This document shows positions 56,657 through 64,000 of a stretch of 64,000 nucleotides of DNA, in pieces. How positions within the stretch are numbered: the first letter of the stretch is position 1; the number at the start of each line of letters is the position of its first letter. The stretch lies in contig CANLZY010000023.1 of the NCBI GenBank assembly GCA_947495685.1, positions 31,230 through 95,229 of the forward strand, in the 5' to 3' direction. The notes below the pieces were generated by a model. That model had not been told where the DNA came from, did no database searches, and worked only from the letters and a program-made list of their open reading frames with translations. This stretch comes from an uncultured Tropicimonas sp. Lineage in GTDB: Bacteria > Pseudomonadota > Alphaproteobacteria > Rhodobacterales > Rhodobacteraceae. The translations under genes were made by a program, and so were the position numbers.

Positions 56657-59494
56657 TTGCCTTTCCAGCCCACAGCCTACGACCCGTATGACTTCGCCAA
56701 TCGCCGCCACATCGGCCCCTCGCCGGAAGAAATGGCCGAGATGCTGCGGGCAGTCGGCGCCGACAGCCTTGATGCGCTGATCGAACAGACCGTGCCGGAC
56801 ATCCTGCGGCAGGCCGCGCCGCTGGAGTGGGTCCCGCTTGCCGAGGGCGAGTTGCTTGTCCGGATGCGCGGCGTCGCCAACCGCAACAAGGTTCTGAAAT
56901 CGCTGATCGGGCAGGGGTACTACGGCACCGTCACGCCGCCGGCGATCCAGCGCAATATCCTGGAAAACCCCGCCTGGTACACGGCCTATACGCCGTATCA
57001 GCCCGAAATCGCCCAAGGGCGGCTGGAAGCGCTGCTGAACTACCAGACGATGATCTCGGACCTGACCGGGCTCGAGATCGCCAACGCGTCGCTGCTGGAC
57101 GAGGGCACGGCGGCAGCCGAGGCCATGGTCATGGCGCAGCGGGTGGCAAAGTCGAAGGCAGGTGCCTTCTTCGTCGATCAGAACTGCCATCCGCAAACTA
57201 TCGCGGTGGTTCAGACCCGTGCACAGCCACTGGGGATCGAGGTGATCGTCGGGCATGCGGACGACCTGGACGCGGCGGCTGTGTTCGGCGCGTTGTTCCA
57301 GTACCCCGGCACCGACGGACGCCTGCGTGATTTCACGCCCGAGATGGAGGCGCTGCACGCCAACAAGGCGATCGGCGTGATTGCGGCTGACCTTTTGGCG
57401 CTGTTGCTGTTGAAGGAACCGGGTGCCATGGGGGCCGACATCGCCGTCGGCTCGGCACAACGGTTTGGCGTTCCGATGGGCTATGGCGGACCGCACGCGG
57501 CCTACATGTCCTGTCACGACGGGTTCAAGCGGTCGATGCCCGGACGGATCGTCGGCGTTTCGGTCGATGCACGCGGCAACAAGGCCTACCGCCTGTCGCT
57601 GCAAACCCGCGAGCAACATATCCGACGTGAAAAGGCGACCTCCAACGTCTGCACCGCGCAGGCGCTGCTGGCGGTGATGGCGTCCTTCTACGCAGTGTTC
57701 CATGGTCCCAAGGGGCTGAGAGCGATTGCGGAGCGCGTGCACCTGACGACGGTGCGGCTGGCCGAGGGACTAAAGGATGCGGGGTTCGGCGTTGAACCGG
57801 ACGGTGTCTTTGACACCATCACGGTCGAAGTGGGCCCGTTGCAGGGCGCGATCCTGCGGGCTGCGGTGGCCGAGGGCATCAACCTGCGCCGGTTCGGCCA
57901 GACCAGGATCGGTATCTCGGTCGATGAGACCTGTGTGCCCGGCACGATCGAGGCGATCTGGCGGGCGTTTGGCGTGACCGAGACCTTTGGCGAAGCGAAT
58001 ACAGTCGGCCTGCCCGAGGAATTGTTGCGCACCTCGGATTACCTGACGCACCCGATCTTTCACCTGAATCGAGCCGAGGCCGAAATGATGCGCTACATGC
58101 GCCGCCTTGCCGACCGCGACCTGGCGTTGGATCGTGCGATGATCCCTCTGGGCTCCTGCACGATGAAGTTGAACGCGGCGGTCGAGATGATGCCGATCAC
58201 CTGGCCGGAGTTCGGCCAGTTGCATCCCTTTGCGCCGGTCGATCAGGCTCAGGGCTATGCCGAGATGTTGGAGGACCTGTCCGCCAAACTTTGCGAGATC
58301 ACCGGCTACGACGCGATGTCGTTGCAGCCCAATTCGGGCGCGCAGGGCGAATATGCCGGGCTGATGACCATCGCGGCCTATCATCGGTCGCATGGCGATG
58401 CCCGGGACATCTGCCTGATTCCGGTGTCGGCACACGGCACCAACCCGGCCTCGGCCTCGATGGCGGGGATGAAGGTTGTCGTGGTGAAGTCGGCAGAGAA
58501 CGGCGATATTGACCTGGTGGATTTCCGTGCCAAGGCAGAGGCCGCCGGCGACAGGCTCGCCGCCTGCATGATCACCTATCCCTCGACGCATGGCGTGTTC
58601 GAGGACACCGTGAAGACGGTCTGTGACATCACGCATGAATTTGGCGGGCAGGTCTATCTGGACGGGGCCAACTTGAACGCGATGGTCGGTCTGGCCAAAC
58701 CGGGCGAGATCGGCGCGGACGTAAGCCACCTGAACCTGCACAAGACCTTCTGCATTCCGCATGGCGGCGGGGGCCCTGGCATGGGGCCGATCGGGGTCAA
58801 GGCGCACTTGGCGCCGTTCCTGCCCGGGCATCCGGAGACCGGTGGTGTCGAAGGGCCGGTGTCGGCGGCGCCCTATGGATCTGCGTCGATCCTGCCGATC
58901 AGCTGGGCCTATTGCCTGCTGATGGGTGGGGCCGGAATGACCCAGGCGACCAAAGTGGCGATCCTGAGCGCCAACTACATCGCCAGCCGCCTGGCTGGAT
59001 CGTACAACGTGTTGTTCAAGGGAAAACAGGGCCGCGTGGCGCACGAGTGCATTCTGGACACCCGGCCCTTTGCCGAGGCGGGGGTGAGCGTGGATGACAT
59101 TGCCAAGCGGCTTATGGACAGTGGGTTCCATGCGCCGACCATGAGCTGGCCGGTGGCTGGAACGCTGATGGTGGAGCCGACGGAATCCGAGACCAAGGCC
59201 GAACTGGACCGGTTCATCGACGCGATGCAATCGATCCGGGCCGAGATCGCCGCGGTGGAGGCAGACACCATCGCCGTCGAGGACAGCCCGTTGCGGCACG
59301 CACCACACACGGTCGAGGATCTGGTGGCCGAGTGGGACCGGAAGTATCCGCGTGAACAGGGCTGTTTCCCACCGGGAAGCTTCCGCGTGGACAAGTATTG
59401 GCCGCCCGTGGGCCGTGTCGACAATGTCTATGGTGACCGGAACCTGATCTGTACCTGCCCGCCGTTGGAGGCCTACCAGGACGCGGCGGAGTAG
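56657..59494 (+). CDS. gcvP: Glycine dehydrogenase (decarboxylating), P protein
   Basis: 945 residues from a TTG start at 56657, chosen because AGGGAG lies 7 bases upstream and because [18 protein letters not shown], the usual beginning of GcvP, follows shortly. The pyridoxal-phosphate lysine K696 sits in [19 protein letters not shown]. The protein is the single-chain form of both halves. It decarboxylates glycine and loads GcvH. The 185-bp gap from gcvH contains short inverted repeats but no gene. Confidence 0.96.
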   Translation: MPFQPTAYDPYDFANRRHIGPSPEEMAEMLRAVGADSLDALIEQTVPDILRQAAPLEWVPLAEGELLVRMRGVANRNKVLKSLIGQGYYGTVTPPAIQRNILENPAWYTAYTPYQPEIAQGRLEALLNYQTMISDLTGLEIANASLLDEGTAAAEAMVMAQRVAKSKAGAFFVDQNCHPQTIAVVQTRAQPLGIEVIVGHADDLDAAAVFGALFQYPGTDGRLRDFTPEMEALHANKAIGVIAADLLALLLLKEPGAMGADIAVGSAQRFGVPMGYGGPHAAYMSCHDGFKRSMPGRIVGVSVDARGNKAYRLSLQTREQHIRREKATSNVCTAQALLAVMASFYAVFHGPKGLRAIAERVHLTTVRLAEGLKDAGFGVEPDGVFDTITVEVGPLQGAILRAAVAEGINLRRFGQTRIGISVDETCVPGTIEAIWRAFGVTETFGEANTVGLPEELLRTSDYLTHPIFHLNRAEAEMMRYMRRLADRDLALDRAMIPLGSCTMKLNAAVEMMPITWPEFGQLHPFAPVDQAQGYAEMLEDLSAKLCEITGYDAMSLQPNSGAQGEYAGLMTIAAYHRSHGDARDICLIPVSAHGTNPASASMAGMKVVVVKSAENGDIDLVDFRAKAEAAGDRLAACMITYPSTHGVFEDTVKTVCDITHEFGGQVYLDGANLNAMVGLAKPGEIGADVSHLNLHKTFCIPHGGGGPGMGPIGVKAHLAPFLPGHPETGGVEGPVSAAPYGSASILPISWAYCLLMGGAGMTQATKVAILSANYIASRLAGSYNVLFKGKQGRVAHECILDTRPFAEAGVSVDDIAKRLMDSGFHAPTMSWPVAGTLMVEPTESETKAELDRFIDAMQSIRAEIAAVEADTIAVEDSPLRHAPHTVEDLVAEWDRKYPREQGCFPPGSFRVDKYWPPVGRVDNVYGDRNLICTCPPLEAYQDAAE

Positions 59495-59508
59495 ACCGGA
59501 AAACCGGG

Positions 59509-59560
59509 CGCGCTCCCGCCAGTCGTCGATCCATCAAGGATGGATCGCCTCCTGTTGGGC
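59509..59560 (+). repeat. REP-like element (copy B) after gcvP
   Basis: GCGCGCTCCCGCCAGTCG, a hairpin GATCCATCAAGGATGGATC, then GCCTCCTGTTGGGCG. The outer parts match copy A near 49450 while the hairpin differs. It may also end the gcv transcript. Confidence 0.5.
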
Positions 59561-59956
59561 GTGGCGGCGTGACCGGTCCAATGGACCGGCCACGCCGGGG
59601 CTGCGTCAGATCGGGGCGTGGAGCCCCTTGAAGGCCATGATGCAAGTCGTGTTCTTGGGCTTCGGTTGGTCGAGAACGGCGCCTTGGGGCTGTGCGTCGT
59701 GGCATGAGGGACAGAACGACTGGGCAGAGCTTGTCCCACGGCAATCTACAGGATGACGCTGTGGGTGCGCCGTCCACTGCGACCGGAAATCCGATCCACT
59801 GCGCTCGTCAACGGTGTCATGCCAGTGGCAGTTCCGGCCACGAGGGTGCGCGATCAAAAGACTCGGTGGGTTTTGCATCCCACGGTTTGATGGTGTGGCC
59901 CTTTCGTTGGAGCGGAAGGACGTCGTATCGGACAGGTTCGTCACGGGAGCGCCACG

Positions 59957-60100
59957 ACGACGCACGCTGTCAGAGCAGAAATACAGCGGTCGCAAGAAAT
60001 GATCGCGGCGTCGGGGCGAGTGCTGGGTATCAATCCGAAGACGGTCGCCAAATGGCGGAAGCGCAAGATTGTCGAGGATTGCAGGATTGGTCGGGGCGAC
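59957..60100 (+). pseudogene. Remnant of an IS481-type transposase N-terminus
   Basis: One uninterrupted frame reads TTHAVRAEIQRSQEMIAASG then RVLGINPKTVAKWRKRKIVE, matching the helix-turn-helix start of IS481-family transposases (the NPKTVAKWRKR block is diagnostic). A stop follows soon and the DDE core is missing. Confidence 0.7.
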
Positions 60101-60155
60101 AAAGGCAAATGGGGATTGGTACCATAAGCATTGGCCGATCGGGGAGTTCGACAGT

Positions 60156-60320
60156 GAATCCCGCCGAGGAAACACCGCAAAATGGAAACGGTCAAAACGA
60201 CAAGCGAAGATATCGTATCGAGGGCATGTTCGGTGGCCGCAAGGATTGGCGACGAGTGGCGACGCGCCAAGACAGATGTCCGAAGGTCTTCCTCCACGGC
60301 ATCGCTCTCGCCTCTGGCTC
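60156..60320 (+). pseudogene. Remnant of an IS5-type transposase C-terminus
   Basis: In two frames: IPPRKHRKM at 60158-60184, then after a frameshift DKRRYRIEGMFGGRKDWRRV and ATRQDRCPKVFLHGIALAS at about 60200-60315, which matches the conserved end of IS5-family transposases. The upstream 59690-59900 stretch has a weaker match (ALVNGVMPVAVPATR), perhaps the same element. The copy cannot be functional. The rest of the 59495-60559 gap has no gene. Confidence 0.7.
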
Positions 60321-60559
60321 AGGATCTCGAAGAAGGTGCAGCAACGGTTCGGCGGTTGTCCCATGGCCAAAGCGATTGATCGAACGCGCCCAGGCACTGG
60401 GTTCAGTCGAACCCGCCAGGTGTCAGTTTTGCTGACCTGTCATCTTCCATGGCACCGCTGTTCCCAAACTACCACACGACGCTGCGCCGGGGTTGCTTGC
60501 CTTTTGCGAGCGCTCACGGCATTGAGACAGGCAATCTGCGAAAGAAGGGTCGTCCGAAC

Positions 60560-62395
60560 ATGCCTCATTACCGCTCCAGACAATCCACCCATGGACGCAA
60601 CATGGCAGGGGCCCGTGGCCTCTGGCGCGCAACCGGGATGACCGATGGCGATTTCGGTAAACCGATCATCGCCGTGGTGAACAGCTTTACCCAGTTCGTG
60701 CCAGGGCACGTGCACCTGAAAGACCTCGGCCAGATGGTGGCCCGTGAGATCGAGGCCGCCGGTGGAGTGGCCAAGGAATTCAACACCATCGCCGTGGATG
60801 ACGGTATCGCCATGGGCCACGACGGGATGCTCTATTCGCTGCCGTCGCGCGAACTGATCGCGGACTCGGTCGAATACATGGTCAACGCCCATTGCGCCGA
60901 CGCGATGGTCTGTATCTCCAATTGCGACAAGATCACCCCAGGTATGCTGATGGCCGCCATGCGCCTGAACATTCCTGTGATCTTCGTCTCGGGCGGCCCG
61001 ATGGAGGCTGGCAAGGTCACGTTGAACGATCTTGAGCACAAGGTCGATCTGGTCGACGCGATGGTGGCTGCGGCGGACGACAAGTACACCGATGCCGAGG
61101 TGCAGGCGATCGAGGAAAGTGCCTGTCCGACCTGTGGGTCCTGCTCGGGCATGTTCACGGCCAACTCCATGAATTGCCTGGCGGAAGCGCTTGGCCTCGC
61201 GCTGCCGGGCAACGGCTCTGTCCTGGCCACGCATGCCGACCGCAAGAACCTGTTCCTGGAGGCCGGTCGCAAGATCGTCGATATCACCAAACGCCACTAC
61301 GAGGGCGAGGAAGCCGGGCTTCTGCCGCGCGAGATCGCATCGTTTGACGCGTTCGAGAACGCGATGAGCCTTGATATTGCCATGGGTGGGTCGACCAACA
61401 CGGTGCTGCACCTGCTGGCCATCGCCTACGAGGGCAAGGTCGATTTCACCATGGACGACATGGACCGGCTGAGCCGCAAGGTGCCGGTGCTGTGCAAGGT
61501 CGCGCCGTCGATTGCCAACGTCCACATGGAGGATATCCATCGCGCCGGCGGCATCATGAGCATCCTTGGCGAGATGTATCGCGGCGGGTTGATCCACGGC
61601 GAGGTGCCGACTGTGCATACCGCGACGATGGCCGAGGCGATCGCAAAGTGGGATGTCACGCAGACCAACGACCCTGCCGTTCAGGAATTCTATCGCGCGG
61701 CCCCCGGTGGCGTGCGCACCACGCAGGCCTTCAGCCAGTCCAACCGCTACAAGGAACTGGATGTCGACCGCGAGGGCGGTGTGATCCGTTCCGTCGAGGC
61801 AGCCTTTTCCAAGGATGGTGGCCTTGCGGTCCTGTTCGGGAATGTCGCCGAGAACGGCTGTATCGTGAAGACGGCCGGCGTGGATGAGAGCATCCTGAAA
61901 TTCACCGGTGCCGCGCGGGTCTTTGAAAGCCAGGACGCGGCTGTGAGCGGCATTCTGACCAGCAAGGTCAAGGCTGGTGAGGTGGTGGTCATCCGCTACG
62001 AGGGGCCACAAGGCGGGCCGGGCATGCAGGAAATGCTGTACCCGACAAGCTATCTGAAATCGAAGGGGCTGGGAAAGGCCTGTGCGCTGATCACCGATGG
62101 TCGGTTCTCGGGCGGCACGTCGGGGCTGTCGATTGGCCACGTGTCTCCGGAAGCAGCCGAGGGTGGGTTGATCGGGCTCGTCGAAACCGGTGACCCCATC
62201 GTGATCGACATCCCCAACCGAACGATCCATCTGGATGTGACAGAGGACGTGCTGGCAGAACGGCGCGCCGCCAAGGGGGCCTTGCCCTGGACCCCGGCCG
62301 AACCGCGCAAGCGGGCCGTTTCCACGGCATTGAAAGCCTACGCGATGTTGGCCAGTTCCGCTGCCAAGGGCGGGGTTCGCATCCTGCCGGAGTGA
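60560..62395 (+). CDS. ilvD: Dihydroxy-acid dehydratase
   Basis: 611 residues from the ATG at 60560. Fe-S cluster region C122 in [11 protein letters not shown] and C195 within [19 protein letters not shown], and metal-site acidic residues in [13 protein letters not shown]. The late [20 protein letters not shown] is complete. It makes 2-keto acids for valine, isoleucine and pantothenate. The IS debris ends only about 240 bp upstream, so the present promoter may be derived from or placed inside it. Confidence 0.97.
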   Translation: MPHYRSRQSTHGRNMAGARGLWRATGMTDGDFGKPIIAVVNSFTQFVPGHVHLKDLGQMVAREIEAAGGVAKEFNTIAVDDGIAMGHDGMLYSLPSRELIADSVEYMVNAHCADAMVCISNCDKITPGMLMAAMRLNIPVIFVSGGPMEAGKVTLNDLEHKVDLVDAMVAAADDKYTDAEVQAIEESACPTCGSCSGMFTANSMNCLAEALGLALPGNGSVLATHADRKNLFLEAGRKIVDITKRHYEGEEAGLLPREIASFDAFENAMSLDIAMGGSTNTVLHLLAIAYEGKVDFTMDDMDRLSRKVPVLCKVAPSIANVHMEDIHRAGGIMSILGEMYRGGLIHGEVPTVHTATMAEAIAKWDVTQTNDPAVQEFYRAAPGGVRTTQAFSQSNRYKELDVDREGGVIRSVEAAFSKDGGLAVLFGNVAENGCIVKTAGVDESILKFTGAARVFESQDAAVSGILTSKVKAGEVVVIRYEGPQGGPGMQEMLYPTSYLKSKGLGKACALITDGRFSGGTSGLSIGHVSPEAAEGGLIGLVETGDPIVIDIPNRTIHLDVTEDVLAERRAAKGALPWTPAEPRKRAVSTALKAYAMLASSAAKGGVRILPE

Positions 62396-62510
62396 TCCGG
62401 CCCGGGTCTTGCCGAGTGAATGATCGCTCTGATCGTCCTCGGGCGAGATTCTGGTCGGCGTCGATGGCTTGCGCGTCCTGATTGGCGGCAATTGCCGATA
62501 CGAACATGAA

Positions 62511-62535
62511 AAACGGGCCGTGATCCGGCCCGTTT
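62511..62535. terminator. Bidirectional hairpin terminator between ilvD and the globin gene
   Basis: AAACGGGCCG (62511-62520), loop TGATC, CGGCCCGTTT (62526-62535). On the minus strand the stem is followed by a T-run (from GAAAAA before it), so it is a good rho-independent terminator for the globin gene and also ends ilvD. Confidence 0.88.
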
Positions 62536-62563
62536 GTAGCGGTACCGACATTCCCCTGGAACG

Positions 62564-62983
62564 TCAGGCGGGGATGTCTCCTGCCTCGATCAGCTTTTTG
62601 CTGAAGGCCTTGTAGGCGTTGCGCCAGGCCTCCTCGAGTGACGGCGTGAAACTGTCACCAAGCTTGTCGGCAAGCGACTCAATGAGCGCCTCTTCCATCG
62701 GCGCGAAATGCCCTTGCTTGATACCCAGGGTGGTGTGCAGATGCCCAAGCTCGGCGTAGTCTACCGCGGTGCCATCCGGGTTTTCCATATTGTCGAGAAT
62801 CACGCTCAACGTGTTCATGAAGCGCATGCCCTGACCTTTCAGGTCTTCACGAAACAACTCGCGAAGCTCTGGGGCACGCTCGAACAGCGCTTCGTAGAAT
62901 TGCAGAGAAGTCGGCTCCAGATATGGGCGCAGGTCTTCAAAGCTTTGCTTCACACGTGCGATTTCCCGTTCCGATGGCGGCAT
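62564..62983 (-). CDS. Single-domain bacterial globin
   Basis: 139 residues from the ATG at 62983, with GGAG upstream. A myoglobin-like globin: helix A to C part SFEDLRPYLEPTSLQFYEAL, FRED and a predicted proximal histidine H83 in LGHLHTTLGIKQGHF. No reductase domain follows, so it is not a flavohaemoglobin. It probably binds O2 or NO. It is convergent with ilvD and divergent from the thioredoxin gene. Confidence 0.88.
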   Translation of the reverse strand: MPPSEREIARVKQSFEDLRPYLEPTSLQFYEALFERAPELRELFREDLKGQGMRFMNTLSVILDNMENPDGTAVDYAELGHLHTTLGIKQGHFAPMEEALIESLADKLGDSFTPSLEEAWRNAYKAFSKKLIEAGDIPA

Positions 62984-63190
62984 TTCTGTCTCCTTGTTGG
63001 CTGTTCGCCGTTCGGGCGAAGACTGGCACGGTTCATCATCGCCGGATTTGATCCAACGCAAACTGCGACTCAATTGTCCAGGGCAGCAAAGATCCAAAAG
63101 ACAACACGCCTCCGGTGATGCAGGCGGGGTTGGATTCCGGCTGTGTGCTTACCATTTAATCGGAATGAGAAGTTTCAAGGAGCAAGGCCG

Positions 63191-63637
63191 ATGAGTGGAA
63201 GCCTCAAACTGACCTGTCCGGACTGTGGCAAGACGAATCGGGTGCCGGTGGATCGGGTCCCTTCAGGGCCAAAATGCGGAACCTGTGGCGCGAAGCTCGC
63301 TGATGGCAAGGTGTACGAAATGAACTTTCGCGAGGCCGAAAAGGCGTCGAGGACTGACCAGTTGCCACTGTTGGTGGACTTTTGGGCGCCATGGTGCGGC
63401 CCGTGTCGGCAAATGGCACCTCAATTCTCGCAGGCGGCCCAAGCGTTGCGGGGGCACGCGCGGTTTGCCAAGGTCGATACGGAGCGCAATCCTGATGCAA
63501 CCGTTCGCTATAATATCCGAGGCATTCCCCAACTGATCCTGTTCCAGGGGGGGCGTGAGATTGCACGGTTGTCAGGTGCCCGCCCGGCAAGCCAGATCGA
63601 GGCATTCGTGCGTGAAAACGTCGAGCTGACGACTTGA
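63191..63637 (+). CDS. trxC: Thioredoxin TrxC (thioredoxin 2) type
   Basis: 148 residues from the ATG at 63191. An N-terminal zinc finger with C9, C12, C29 and C32 (LTCPDCGK, PKCGTCGA) precedes the thioredoxin fold, whose active site is WCGPC (C69, C72). It reduces protein disulfides in the cytoplasm, particularly under oxidative stress. GGAG lies upstream of the ATG. Confidence 0.95.
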   Translation: MSGSLKLTCPDCGKTNRVPVDRVPSGPKCGTCGAKLADGKVYEMNFREAEKASRTDQLPLLVDFWAPWCGPCRQMAPQFSQAAQALRGHARFAKVDTERNPDATVRYNIRGIPQLILFQGGREIARLSGARPASQIEAFVRENVELTT

Positions 63638-63662
63638 CATCAGACGCTTGTTGGGCGACATG
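63634..63662 (+). promoter_or_regulatory. Possible promoter of tRNA-Ala
   Basis: TTGACA at 63634-63639 (overlapping the trxC stop codon), a 17-bp spacer and GACATG at 63657-63662, 10 bp before the tRNA. The -35 box is perfect, the -10 box poor. Confidence 0.45.
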
Positions 63663-63672
63663 AAACGCCCGT

Positions 63673-63748
<76 letters not shown>

Positions 63749-63935
63749 ATAAAATCGTACACTTAGAAGCAGCCGGATTAGGTCATATTTGTGCCAGATC
63801 GCACGGGGATCGCACCGATTTACGGAATTCGACTTGGTCAGGGCGATGAACTGACCTTTTGAGTCCCTCCTGACACGTTTTCCCAATGGCTATACGCCAA
63901 GGTTCACAGTCCTGTCGCGGCAAGGGAGTGATGAT

Positions 63936-64000
63936 TTGGGTCATATCCGGCTAGGTGTGTTGCCGCGGACGCGGAAGTGGCGGGAGGTTGTGGATCTTCT
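63936..64000 (+). CDS. Start of a hypothetical protein gene (3' end outside window)
   Basis: A TTG at 63936, 6 bases after AAGGGAG, opens a frame reading GHIRLGVLPRTRKWREVVDL up to the window edge. The composition and ribosome site look real. I recall similar starts in hypothetical proteins but do not recognise a function. The 187 bp between the tRNA and this start show nothing else. Confidence 0.55.
   Translation, partial: MGHIRLGVLPRTRKWREVVDL

Noticed and set aside
57770..59308. 512-codon minus-strand frame opposite gcvP
   Set aside because: Antisense shadow of gcvP without ribosome site or family motif.
60440..62551. 703-codon minus-strand frame opposite ilvD
   Set aside because: ilvD is unmistakable on the other strand; the antisense frame has no recognisable protein.

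Overview
The window is a piece of a high-GC alphaproteobacterial chromosome, most likely from the Roseobacter/Rhodobacteraceae group. This rests on small family proteins typical of that group (DUF2842 beside purA, DUF2065 beside hflC), an SOS box of the GAAC-N7-GAAC type used by alphaproteobacteria, a tandem glycine riboswitch in front of gcvT, and the overall gene content. I cannot name a species from the sequence alone.

Layout. 1-6.6 kb: a polyol or sugar catabolic and uptake locus (two Gfo/Idh/MocA dehydrogenases, a sugar isomerase-like TIM barrel, a LacI-type repressor and a CUT2 ABC transporter). A perfect 14-bp LacI-type operator overlaps the -35 box of the transporter promoter. 6.6-10.9 kb: a gene-poor stretch with a decayed IS3-type element, an L,D-transpeptidase, a small lipoprotein, a cold shock protein and small proteins including a ParB-like one. 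10.9-15.8 kb: an unusual group made of a GNAT/FemAB-like protein, a divergent LPLAT-like acyltransferase, a methyltransferase and a formyltransferase, followed by a short-chain dehydrogenase. 16.2-20.2 kb: the envelope quality-control cluster hflK-hflC-DUF2065-degP. 20.2-31.3 kb: gor, rpiA, sdaA, a DMT transporter, thiamine diphosphokinase, a 1159-residue very acidic protein of unknown function, DUF2842 and purA.

31.5-45.2 kb is the main accessory region. It starts with an RTX-repeat exported protein and continues with a polysaccharide locus: a membrane protein, a UGM-like FAD protein, UDP-xylose synthase, four family-2 glycosyltransferases (two of them paralogues), a GMC oxidoreductase and a flippase. 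It probably makes and exports a pentose-containing surface glycan. Next come two paralogous small secreted proteins, each with three copies of a short repeat (45.4-46.9 kb). At 47.8-48.3 kb lies what looks like the C-terminal OB-fold piece of the mutagenic polymerase DnaE2, placed directly behind an SOS box. This suggests collapse of an imuA-imuB-dnaE2 cassette or a small stand-alone SOS protein.

48.3-56.5 kb holds housekeeping genes (ferredoxin, rsuA/rluB-type pseudouridine synthase, tadA, an UPF0173 hydrolase, a ceramidase-like membrane protein, a MATE exporter, gamma-glutamylcyclotransferase) and the start of the glycine-cleavage operon, gcvT-gcvH-gcvP, which runs to 59.5 kb. Eroded IS481-type and IS5-type transposase pieces fill 59.7-60.4 kb, before ilvD. 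The window closes with a globin, a TrxC-type thioredoxin, tRNA-Ala(CGC) and the first codons of a further gene. All assignments come from reading the sequence; no database search was run.
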